From NCBI GenBank assembly GCA_937899365.1, contig CALBPH010000377.1, forward strand, positions 1-10,605: a stretch of DNA of 10,605 bases, read 5' to 3'. Shown here one piece after another: positions 1 through 6,308 of the stretch; within the stretch, counting starts at the first letter, position 1; each line of letters begins with the position of its first letter. The position numbers and the translations under genes are program-made. Source of the stretch: an uncultured Leptolyngbya sp. Lineage in GTDB: Bacteria; Cyanobacteriota; Cyanobacteriia; Phormidesmidales; Phormidesmidaceae. The notes beneath the pieces are model-generated. The model was given only the letters and a program-made list of their open reading frames with translations, was not told where the DNA came from and did no database searches.

Positions 1-108
1 TCAGGAGAGCTTAAGGGCTCAGGAGAGCTTAAGGGCTCAGGAGAGCTTAAGGGCTCAGGAGAGCTTAAGGGCTCAGGAGAGCTTAAGGGCTCAGGAGAGC
101 TTAAGGGC
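1..108. repeat. Six perfect tandem copies of an 18-bp repeat
   Basis: The unit tcaggagagcttaagggc is repeated six times with no mismatch and very likely continues beyond the left edge. The unit is a multiple of three, so copy-number changes keep the reading frame. On the minus strand it encodes PLSSPE. The lack of even synonymous differences between copies points to recent expansion by slippage or unequal crossover, or to constrained assembly of a longer array. Confidence 0.97.
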
Positions 109-203
109 TGGGTTTCTTGAGCGTTCGCTGGCAATGCCGTCACCAGAACAAATAGGGCCAGCAGGAAGCTCCGCAAAGGTTTGATACGTATTGTTGCGTC
201 CAT
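1..203 (-). CDS. Secreted protein with hexapeptide repeats, N-terminal part (runs off window)
   Basis: Reading the minus strand from the ATG at 203-201 gives 67 codons without a stop to the window edge. Residues 1-11 are a positively charged n-region (R6, K8, R11), about 12-25 are a hydrophobic core (SFLLALFVLVTALP), and an Ala-Asn-Ala motif precedes a likely signal peptidase I site before QETQ. The mature chain then goes straight into PLSSPE repeats, six copies to the edge. The signal peptide in this frame is the reason to prefer it over the two other open frames of the repeat (plus-strand SGELKG and QESLRA). There is no clear ribosome binding site; a GTG at 215-213 is an alternative start, and an in-frame TAG at 239-237 limits further extension. 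The function is unknown. Pro/Ser/Glu repeats after a signal peptide suggest an extended envelope-spanning or surface stalk, but this is inference. Confidence 0.6.
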   Translation of the reverse strand, partial: MDATIRIKPLRSFLLALFVLVTALPANAQETQPLSSPEPLSSPEPLSSPEPLSSPEPLSSPEPLSSP

Positions 204-227
204 CGTCGAATCCACGAGTGTGATTTG

Positions 228-250
228 CCCAGAGAACTATCTTCTCTGGG
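228..250. promoter_or_regulatory. Perfect 9-bp inverted repeat, possible operator or 5' UTR hairpin
   Basis: The arms cccagagaa and ttctctggg are exact reverse complements around a 5-nt centre (ctatc). The repeat lies 25 bp upstream of the start codon of the secreted repeat protein. Neither side has a run of T, so it does not look like an intrinsic terminator. A dimeric regulator site or a hairpin in the leader RNA both fit. Confidence 0.4.
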
Positions 251-492
251 GTAATTGCGATGACGCTCTGCCCACCATCCCAAATCCATGACTAATCGGT
301 GTTGCAAAATCTGCGGTGGGTGCGTGAGGCAGGATGTCGCTGATATCTAGTTGTTTATGCCTAGGAATCTTGATAGCGACTTGAACATTTGTCAACCCTT
401 TGTCACAGAATGCTTCAGATTGGCAGATCCCCTAAAGCGAGAAGCCATCCACGCTGATTGTCTGACTGGCTGAAATTTACAGCTGATACCAT

Positions 493-500
493 AGGAAGGA
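493..500 (+). promoter_or_regulatory. Ribosome binding site of thiE
   Basis: The purine-rich stretch aggaagga ends 9 nt before the ATG at 510. It favours the start at 510 over the in-frame ATG at 525. Confidence 0.6.
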
Positions 501-509
501 TTTTCTCCC

Positions 510-1562
510 ATGCCCAGCTTATTTATGAACTCTGTGCCGATCGCCGAAGAACAGTCCCAGAAAGTGCTGTACCGGATTTTAGATGCCAACTTAGATCGGG
601 CTCGCGAAGGATTACGCATCATTGAAGAATGGTGTCGATTTGGCCTCAATGATGCCTCTCTCACAGAGAAAATTAAGCACCTCCGCCAAACCCTAGGAAG
701 CTGGCACAGTGATGAATTGAGGCAAAATCGTGACACTCCCGGAGATCTGGGCACAGCCCTGAGCCACCCCCAAGAGCAGCAGCGCGACACATTGCAAACC
801 GTTGTGCAGGTTAACTGCTGCCGGGTGCAAGAAGCCCTGCGCGTGCTAGAAGAATATGGCAAATTACATTCTGCTGACATGGCCAATGGTGCGAAGCAGA
901 TGCGCTACCAGCTATATACCCTCGAAAGCAACCTATTGGGCTATACCCTGCGACAGCGTTTGGCTGAGGCCCACACCTATCTGGTCACCTCTCCCCACGA
1001 CCAACTATTAGCCATTGTGGAAGCGGCCCTCAAAGGCGGGATTGACATTGTGCAATATCGGGAAAAGTCAGCTGATGATGAGGTGCGTCTAGAACTGGCA
1101 GGTAAGATGAAATCGCTTTGCCATCAGTACAACGCTCTATTTATTGTTAATGATCGCGTGGACATTGCAGCAGCAGTGGGAGCAGATGGTGTGCATCTGG
1201 GGCAGCAGGATCTGCCCATGGAGGCGGCCCGTCATATTCTCGGCCCCCTGCCCATTGTGGGTCGCTCAACCACATGCCCAGAAGAGATGACTCGCGCCAT
1301 TAACGAAGGCGCTGACTATATTGGTGTGGGTCCAGTTCACGCTACTCCGACCAAGCCTGGTAAGGCAGCCGCAGGCTATGACTATGTACGCTACGCGGTG
1401 GACCATGCCCCCATGCCATGGTTTGCCATTGGTGGTATTGATCTAACCAATGTGGCCGCAGCACGGGAAGCTGGAGCCCCAGGCGTGGCCATTGTGCGAG
1501 CCATCATGCAGGCTGATGATCCGACCCTGGCTACCCAAGGCTTTAATCAGCACTTTCGCTAA
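510..1562 (+). CDS. thiE: Thiamine-phosphate synthase with cyanobacterial N-terminal domain
   Basis: ThiE joins HMP-pyrophosphate and the thiazole phosphate to give thiamine phosphate, in the cytoplasm. The product is 350 residues, much longer than the roughly 210-220 of single-domain ThiE. Residues about 20-145 form a helical N-terminal domain (YRILDANLDRAREGLRIIEE) typical of cyanobacterial ThiE and of unclear function. The catalytic TIM barrel covers about 155-350: VQYREK at 181-186, NDRVD at 214-218, DGVHLGQQD at 226-234, GRSTT at 251-255, GVGPVHATPTKPG at 272-284 and AIGGI at 306-310. These correspond to the substrate- and Mg-binding segments of the family. A good ribosome binding site supports the ATG at 510; the ATG at 525 is possible. 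thiS follows 99 nt after the stop (or 72 nt if its upstream GTG is used), probably in the same transcript. No internal disruption is seen. Confidence 0.95.
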   Translation: MPSLFMNSVPIAEEQSQKVLYRILDANLDRAREGLRIIEEWCRFGLNDASLTEKIKHLRQTLGSWHSDELRQNRDTPGDLGTALSHPQEQQRDTLQTVVQVNCCRVQEALRVLEEYGKLHSADMANGAKQMRYQLYTLESNLLGYTLRQRLAEAHTYLVTSPHDQLLAIVEAALKGGIDIVQYREKSADDEVRLELAGKMKSLCHQYNALFIVNDRVDIAAAVGADGVHLGQQDLPMEAARHILGPLPIVGRSTTCPEEMTRAINEGADYIGVGPVHATPTKPGKAAAGYDYVRYAVDHAPMPWFAIGGIDLTNVAAAREAGAPGVAIVRAIMQADDPTLATQGFNQHFR

Positions 1563-1661
1563 GGTCTGATGTTGCTCACGCCAATATACAACCTACGCGC
1601 CATAACGCCTTAGCCCCAACGTTCTTTACCCAATGTGGCCCATTGCCCATCGTCCTTTTCT

Positions 1662-1889
1662 ATGAATAATCTCCCAGATCCAACGGCCATTACGCTCCAA
1701 GTCAATGGAAACTCCCAATCTTGCCCCGTAGGTACTACGCTGCCAAAGCTCCTGGTTCAACTAGAGATGGACCCACGTTTGGTGGCCGTGGAGTATAACG
1801 GTGAGATTTTGCATCGGCAGTTTTGGGAGACAACGGTCATGCAAACAGACGACCGACTGGAGGTGGTTACCATTGTGGGGGGCGGTTAA
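1662..1889 (+). CDS. thiS: Sulfur carrier protein ThiS
   Basis: This 75-residue ubiquitin-fold protein carries sulfur as a C-terminal thiocarboxylate for building the thiazole ring of thiamine. The chain opens with ITLQVNGNS, has the LVAVEYNGEIL segment characteristic of ThiS, and ends in the required Gly-Gly (IVGGG then TAA). I chose the ATG at 1662 because it gives a length normal for ThiS (about 65-75 residues) and because the ubiquitin fold begins soon after it. A GTG at 1635 would add nine residues (VAHCPSSFS) with no family support. The ribosome binding site is weak for both starts, so translation may depend on thiE upstream. The thiazole synthase gene thiG is not in the window. Confidence 0.93.
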   Translation: MNNLPDPTAITLQVNGNSQSCPVGTTLPKLLVQLEMDPRLVAVEYNGEILHRQFWETTVMQTDDRLEVVTIVGGG

Positions 1890-2004
1890 TGGCGGGTATC
1901 CGTCCTGATTAGAGCCTCGGTCTGACCTGACTAAAAACGTTAAAGTAAGTATGGCTACACTTTGGTGAGCTACAAATTCTCAGCATTTTTATGCCCTCTG
2001 CATC

Positions 2005-2964
2005 ATGAGTCGATCTAAGCTAACCCGATTGAAGTCTTGGCTACGTCCCTTCCTTAAGCCTCTACTGGTATGTGTCCTGGCCTTAGTTCTGGTCTTTTCC
2101 CAGGCTGATGGCGCTTTAGCCGCTCGTGCTGGCGGACGCATCGGTGGTGGAAGTTTTAGAGCCCCCAGCCGACCTTCCTATGGCCGCACCTATTCGTCCC
2201 CGCGCAGCTATCGGGGTCCGTCTAGAGGCTATGGCGGCGGCGGCTTTGGTTTTGGTTTTCCGTTGATCATGCCAATGTTTGGCTTTGGTGGCGGTGGGTT
2301 GTTCAGCTTGCTGATATTTTTTGCGATCGCATCTTTTCTAATGCGCAGCTTCCGCGAAAGCGGCTTCGGAGATGGAGACACCGGCTACACCCCAAATCCA
2401 AATGTTGCTGTCGCCCGCATACAGGTAGGGCTCCTGGCCAAAGCCCGTCATTTACAAGACGACCTCAACCGCTTAGCCACATCTGCCGATACCAGCTCAT
2501 CGGCAGGATTAGCCAAAGTATTACAAGAAAGTACCCTATCCCTGCTACGACATCCTGAGTACTGGGCCTATGCGGACACAGACACCATCGACACTAAACT
2601 CACATCTGCTGAAACGGAGTTTAACCGTCTTGCCCTGATGGAGCGCAGTAAATTTAGTCTCGAAGCTGTTTCCAACGTCAACAATCAAATATCTGGCAAA
2701 GATGTTACAGCCCTGCCCGACGCTGACAACGAGCAGCTACCCGGGGAATACATTATTGCCACTGTGATCGTAGCCACCCAAGGCAAATTAAAGCTGCCTA
2801 GCGTCAACTCGGAACAGGACTTGCAAAAAGCTTTAAATCAGATCGGGGCTATCCCAAGCGATGCACTCATGGCCATTGAAGTTTTATGGACACCTCAAGC
2901 TAGCGGTGAAACCCTCACCGGCGATGAGGTCATTGCCCAATACCCCAATCTAAAGCTGGTGTAG
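2005..2964 (+). CDS. DUF1517 family membrane protein
   Basis: The 319-residue product matches the DUF1517 family of oxygenic phototrophs. Residues 1-40 are a signal-like segment: a basic start, a hydrophobic stretch at about 18-32 and an ALAA motif near 37-40. Residues 41-98 are rich in Gly, Arg, Ser, Tyr and Phe and disordered-looking (RGYGGGGFGFGF). A hydrophobic helix follows at about 98-113. Residues 128-319 are the soluble DUF1517 domain, including PGEYIIATVIVAT at 246-258 and the LPSVNS and IEVLWTPQ segments. The family's biochemical role is not established; plant relatives include FLAP1, linked to photosynthetic acclimation, so a thylakoid or plasma membrane site is plausible. The ATG overlaps the stop of a five-codon ORF (ATGA at 2005-2008). 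A strong terminator follows at 3014-3054. Confidence 0.88.
   Translation: MSRSKLTRLKSWLRPFLKPLLVCVLALVLVFSQADGALAARAGGRIGGGSFRAPSRPSYGRTYSSPRSYRGPSRGYGGGGFGFGFPLIMPMFGFGGGGLFSLLIFFAIASFLMRSFRESGFGDGDTGYTPNPNVAVARIQVGLLAKARHLQDDLNRLATSADTSSSAGLAKVLQESTLSLLRHPEYWAYADTDTIDTKLTSAETEFNRLALMERSKFSLEAVSNVNNQISGKDVTALPDADNEQLPGEYIIATVIVATQGKLKLPSVNSEQDLQKALNQIGAIPSDALMAIEVLWTPQASGETLTGDEVIAQYPNLKLV
2323..2330. repeat. HIP1 octamer
   Basis: GCGATCGC is the highly iterated palindrome that is over-represented in many cyanobacterial genomes. It lies inside the DUF1517 gene and supports a cyanobacterial host. Confidence 0.8.
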
Positions 2965-3013
2965 CTCGCTGATATAAGCGTTTTAACGCACCCGCATACA
3001 CGAAAGATATACG

Positions 3014-3054
3014 AATTAAAAATGGGAGCCCAGACTGGGCTCCCATTTTTAATT
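3014..3054 (+). terminator. Strong intrinsic terminator after the DUF1517 gene
   Basis: Two 19-nt arms (3014-3032 and 3036-3054) are perfect reverse complements around a 3-nt loop (gac). The core GGGAGCCCA/TGGGCTCCC is GC-rich, and the outer part gives an A-run before and a T-run after, so the hairpin could stop transcription from either side. It lies 49 nt after the DUF1517 stop and ends that unit before the next plus-strand gene. Confidence 0.92.
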
Positions 3055-3266
3055 TTTAATTGGCTAGCTATATGATTTATCGCATTTTTAATGTTTCAAA
3101 TCCACCTGACACTGAAGATTTTGCCAAATGTTTTTACGGTTTTGAGCTCATCTACGTACAGATCCGGGTATATTGGTTCCGGTTTGAGAGGCTCACCCCG
3201 TAGCCGAAATGAAGCTAATGTGCTTAACTCTTGAACAATCCCGCGCCTGTTTTCTAAAAGGTCCCC

Positions 3267-4367
3267 ATGCTTGTCCTGCTTACCCGTGTTTTACTTTGGG
3301 CCACTATTGGGCTTCTGGTTTGGTATATTCTGACCAAAATCATTCCAAGACCTTACCTTACTTGGTTTGGCGGAGTAATTGTCCTAACTCTGATTGTCGC
3401 CTCGTTTGCGGATCCCAATGATGAAACTATCGGGACTATTTGGCGACTGATTTCTTTACCATTAACGCCGCTAGGAGCAACAATCCTACTATTGGGTTCG
3501 GCTATCAGTGAAGGCGTTAAAAAGGTAAAAGGTCAGCAGGTAGCAGCAGCTCTAGCCATTTTATTGTTGACTAGTTTGCCCATCTTATGCCGCTACATTG
3601 ATGGAAGATCAGAACTAGAGGTGCAAGAAGCATTTACTGCTCGAGCAGCTCAGTGTGCTGATGTATGCCCAGCCGGAGTACAAGAAGCAGGAGCCCGCAT
3701 AGATCGTACAGGTGCCATTGTTGTCTTTGGTAATGATGCTGGCGATTCAAAAGGGTCAGTCGCATTTCAGAGTGCTACAGACCAGGCCTATAACTCCACC
3801 CTCGTGCCCCGACTAATCTACGCGTCTCAGCTCTATGGCGAAGCTCGTCAAGCTGGGGCTGACCCGTTTGTCATCGTAACCGCCGATCCAGGAGGCGACA
3901 GCGAGGCCAGCAATATTAAGCGGCAAAATATTAGAACCGTCCTAATTAATAATGGCGTACCGGCAGAAAATATCCGGTTGGAGTCCACAGGGCTCAACGT
4001 CCATGGCACGGCTGACAACGTAGATGATTTTTTGCGCGATCAGCAAATCCTGGCAGCTCGAGAAAATCGTAATGAGCCCACCGACCCACGGATTATGCTC
4101 GTGGCCCCAGCCATGACCATGACTCGCTCAGCCTTGACCTTTGAAAATATGGACATGCAGGTGATCGCCAAACCTACCGATTTTTACTCGGTCAACACAT
4201 GGTCTGGCAATGATACATTTTCTCGGCTCCCCGATATCATCCCCAACGTCGATGCCCTACAGCTAACCTCGCGCTACTGGGATGAAGTGCTCACATCCAC
4301 CTATTACTTCCTGCGGGGCTGGCTACCTAATTTCGACTTTGGTTGGGATTCAAATATCGAACTTTAG
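3267..4367 (+). CDS. Membrane protein with YdcF/ElyC-like DUF218 domain
   Basis: The 366-residue product begins with four likely membrane segments (about 4-22, 34-48, 60-80 and 92-108) followed by a soluble domain of the DUF218 family (YdcF/SanA/ElyC). Family features include the IVVFGND strand at 151-157, ASQLYGEARQAGADPFVIVTA at 186-206 (alternating helix and strand), NIRTVLINNGVP at 221-232, a THE/TAD-like turn GTADNV at 247-252, IMLVAPAMTMTRS at 276-288, and the closing YYFLRGWL at 346-353. DUF218 proteins are tied to envelope and lipid-carrier functions in bacteria, but the substrate here is unknown. Two cysteines, C130 and C134, sit just after the last helix and could form a disulfide if that side is periplasmic. 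The ATG at 3267 has aaaagg 5 nt upstream. It sits between terminated or spaced neighbours, so it may be transcribed alone. Confidence 0.82.
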   Translation: MLVLLTRVLLWATIGLLVWYILTKIIPRPYLTWFGGVIVLTLIVASFADPNDETIGTIWRLISLPLTPLGATILLLGSAISEGVKKVKGQQVAAALAILLLTSLPILCRYIDGRSELEVQEAFTARAAQCADVCPAGVQEAGARIDRTGAIVVFGNDAGDSKGSVAFQSATDQAYNSTLVPRLIYASQLYGEARQAGADPFVIVTADPGGDSEASNIKRQNIRTVLINNGVPAENIRLESTGLNVHGTADNVDDFLRDQQILAARENRNEPTDPRIMLVAPAMTMTRSALTFENMDMQVIAKPTDFYSVNTWSGNDTFSRLPDIIPNVDALQLTSRYWDEVLTSTYYFLRGWLPNFDFGWDSNIEL

Positions 4368-4377
4368 ACATCGCCAT

Positions 4378-4420
4378 AGACACCATTAAACGCTAACCCA
4401 ACGCTAACCCATGGTGGTCT
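4378..4420. repeat. Direct repeat framed by an imperfect inverted repeat
   Basis: AACGCTAACCC occurs twice back to back (4389-4399 and 4400-4410). The pair is framed by agacaccat at 4378-4386 and atggtggtct at 4411-4420, which pair except for one bulged base. It lies just after the DUF218 gene and upstream of the ABC transporter. It may be a weak terminator, a regulator site, or chance. Confidence 0.5.
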
Positions 4421-4490
4421 AAGCAAGCTTGGCTTTAGGATACTAGGATAATGAAGCGGCGATGGCTGCGATCACATTTCGAGTATTTCT

Positions 4491-6239
4491 ATGGCACAGT
4501 CTAGGCTGCAATATTTAGCTAGCTATCTTCATCCCCACCGACAGCACGTCATCCTAGGCATTGGGACCCTGCTGCTGGTGAATATTCTGAGCGTTTGGAT
4601 ACCCCTGATCATCGGTGATGTCGTTGAGCGGCTCAAAATCACCTTTAGTCCAGGCACAATCGTCCGCTATGTCGGCTTAATCTTGGCATTGGCAACGGTA
4701 ATGTGGGCTATCAGGATGGCTTCACGGGTACTCATATTTGGTGTGGGTCGAAAGGTTGAGTTCGATCTCAAACAGCGGATTTTTGAACATCTACTTTCGT
4801 TAGAACCCGCTTACTTTGCAGAAAACACCATTGGCGATCTGATTAACCGCGCCACCAGTGATGTGGATAACATTCGCCGTCTGCTAGGGTTTGCGGTCCT
4901 GAGTTTAGCGAATACATTCTTTGCCTATTGTCTGACTATGCCAGCCATGCTGCGTATTAACGTGCGCTTGACCCTAGTGGCTCTGGCTATTTATCCAATC
5001 ATGATGCTGTTGGTGGGCTCCTTTAGCAATCGCCTTCGACAAGAGCAGTTAGATGTTCAACAGTCCCTGTCTGATTTAAGCACCCTGATTCAAGAAGACA
5101 TGAGCGGTATTGGGCTGATCAAAATTTATGCCCAAGAAACCAATGAGCAGCAAGCCTTTTCCCAACGCAACAATAATTTGCTGGACGCGAATCTGTCCCT
5201 AGCCCGCACTCGCAATACCCTATTTCCATTACTAGGAGGGCTGGCTAGCCTGAGCTTGGCTATCATTCTGGCCCTTGGCGCTCGCAACATTGCAGCAGGT
5301 ACGCTGGCAGTTGGTGATTTTGTCACCCTTTTGCTCTATGTCAATAACCTGGTTTTTCCCACGGCACTCCTGGGCTTTACGATTACGTCCTATCAACGGG
5401 GCGAGGTGAGTGTTGATCGGATTGAGGCGATTTTTAAGGCTCAACCTAAGGTAGCCAGTGTTGAGGGAGCCAGGGCTTTACCCGTCTCCGAGGTCAAGGG
5501 TCGACTCCAGGCAACAGGGCTGACTTATCAGTATCCAGACACCACTACACCCGCTATTCAGAATGTTTCATTTACCATCGAGCCTGGGGAGACCGTGGCC
5601 CTAGTGGGTCCCATTGGTTCGGGGAAATCTACCTTAGCCAAAGCCCTACCTAGGATTTTAGAGATTCCTACCGGTCAGCTATTTATCGATGGTCACGACA
5701 TTACCCAGGTGACTTTACCCGATCTCCGTCGGGCGATTGCGTTTGTTCCCCAAGATAGTTTCTTATTTAGTACAAAAGTCAAAAACAATCTGCGCTACGG
5801 GCTACCCCTGGCGGAAATGCCTGAGATTGAGCAAGCGGCGAAACTAGCCCAGATGCGGGGTGAGATTCTCAACTTTCCAAAACAGTACGACACCCTGGTG
5901 GGTGAACGGGGCATTACCCTATCTGGCGGACAGCGACAGCGCACAGCCTTGGGGCGCGCGCTCCTCATTGACGCACCTATTTAGGTGATAGATGATGCGC
6001 TGTCTATCGATGATAACCAACCAGCTACACAACTTTTGGATAACTTGTCACATGGTACTCAACGTAAGACGGTGATTTTTATTACCCATCAGATGTCGGC
6101 GGCGGCAAATTGCGATCGCATCATTGTTATGGATAAGGGACATATTGTGCAAACCGGCACCCACGATAGCCTTGTCACCAGCCATGGCCTATACCAACAG
6201 CTATGGAACCAACACAAGCTCAAAGAAGTTCTGCAGTAG
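4491..6239 (+). pseudogene. ABC exporter half transporter interrupted by an in-frame TAG
   Basis: Ignoring one stop, this is a normal ABC exporter half transporter of about 582 residues: a six-helix membrane domain (about 15-305), then an ATPase domain. Visible motifs are Walker A GPIGSGKST at 373-381, the Q-loop at Q421, signature LSGGQ at 477-481 and the His switch in FITHQ near the end. A TAG at 5982-5984 (codon 498) falls one residue before VIDDALS, the Walker B segment, where relatives have Leu; TTG to TAG is a single change. The remaining 84 codons stay in frame and conserved. A GTG at 5985 cannot plausibly start a separate gene. Walker B reads Asp-Asp, lacking the catalytic Glu, as in the degenerate half of heterodimeric exporters of the BmrC/MdlA kind; no partner gene is adjacent. 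Substrate unknown. If the stop is real, the product has no Walker B or His switch and should be inactive. Confidence 0.85.
6112..6119. repeat. HIP1 octamer
   Basis: A second perfect GCGATCGC, inside the 3' part of the ABC transporter gene. It again supports a cyanobacterial host. Confidence 0.8.
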
Positions 6240-6249
6240 CCCAAACAAA

Positions 6250-6277
6250 AATCCCACAGGCTGCTGCCTGTGGGATT
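6250..6277 (-). terminator. Intrinsic terminator of the pil operon in a convergent gap
   Basis: A perfect 12-bp stem (aatcccacaggc / gcctgtgggatt) closes a 4-nt loop (tgct). Read on the minus strand, the stem is followed by TTTT and further T-rich sequence, which fits termination after pilC, 31 nt past its stop. On the plus strand no T-run follows, but the hairpin may also stall transcription from the ABC gene, which ends 10 nt before it. Confidence 0.85.
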
Positions 6278-6308
6278 GCAAAATATCTACAGTCAAAAGC
6301 CCCGATTT

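Larger units (their letters stand above)
204..509. other. Divergent intergenic spacer between the repeat protein and thiE
   Basis: These 306 bases separate a minus-strand and a plus-strand gene, so they should hold both promoters. I see a perfect inverted repeat at 228-250, a direct repeat TTTGTCA at 388-394 and 399-405 (11-bp spacing), and the thiE ribosome binding site at 493-500. No convincing sigma70 -35/-10 pair stands out; TTGAAC at 381-386 followed by CAGAAT at 406-411 is a weak candidate with a 19-bp spacer. I see no recognisable TPP riboswitch and no credible gene. Confidence 0.5.

Noticed and set aside
1..120. Plus-strand reading of the repeat as SGELKG repeats ending at TGA 118-120
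   Set aside because: It is open, but it lacks any start in the window, while the minus-strand frame has a convincing signal peptide joined to the repeat.
288..350. A 20-residue plus-strand ORF with four cysteines (CC-x2-C-x2-C)
   Set aside because: The pattern resembles a small zinc knuckle, but there is no ribosome binding site, it is very short, and it lies in a divergent promoter region.
204..509. TPP riboswitch upstream of thiE
   Set aside because: I could not find the conserved THI-box segments (such as CTGAGA with ACCTGA in the right order), and in cyanobacteria this riboswitch is typically upstream of thiC.
392..886. Long minus-strand open frame over the start of thiE
   Set aside because: It is antisense to a clear thiE, with a composition rich in Ser, Arg and Cys and no family resemblance.
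3091..3234. 47-residue plus-strand ORF between the terminator and the DUF218 gene
   Set aside because: No ribosome binding site and no recognisable protein features; likely chance.
5985..6239. Separate small gene starting at GTG 5985
   Set aside because: It is the in-frame continuation of the ABC ATPase domain, starting in the middle of Walker B, with no ribosome binding site of its own.
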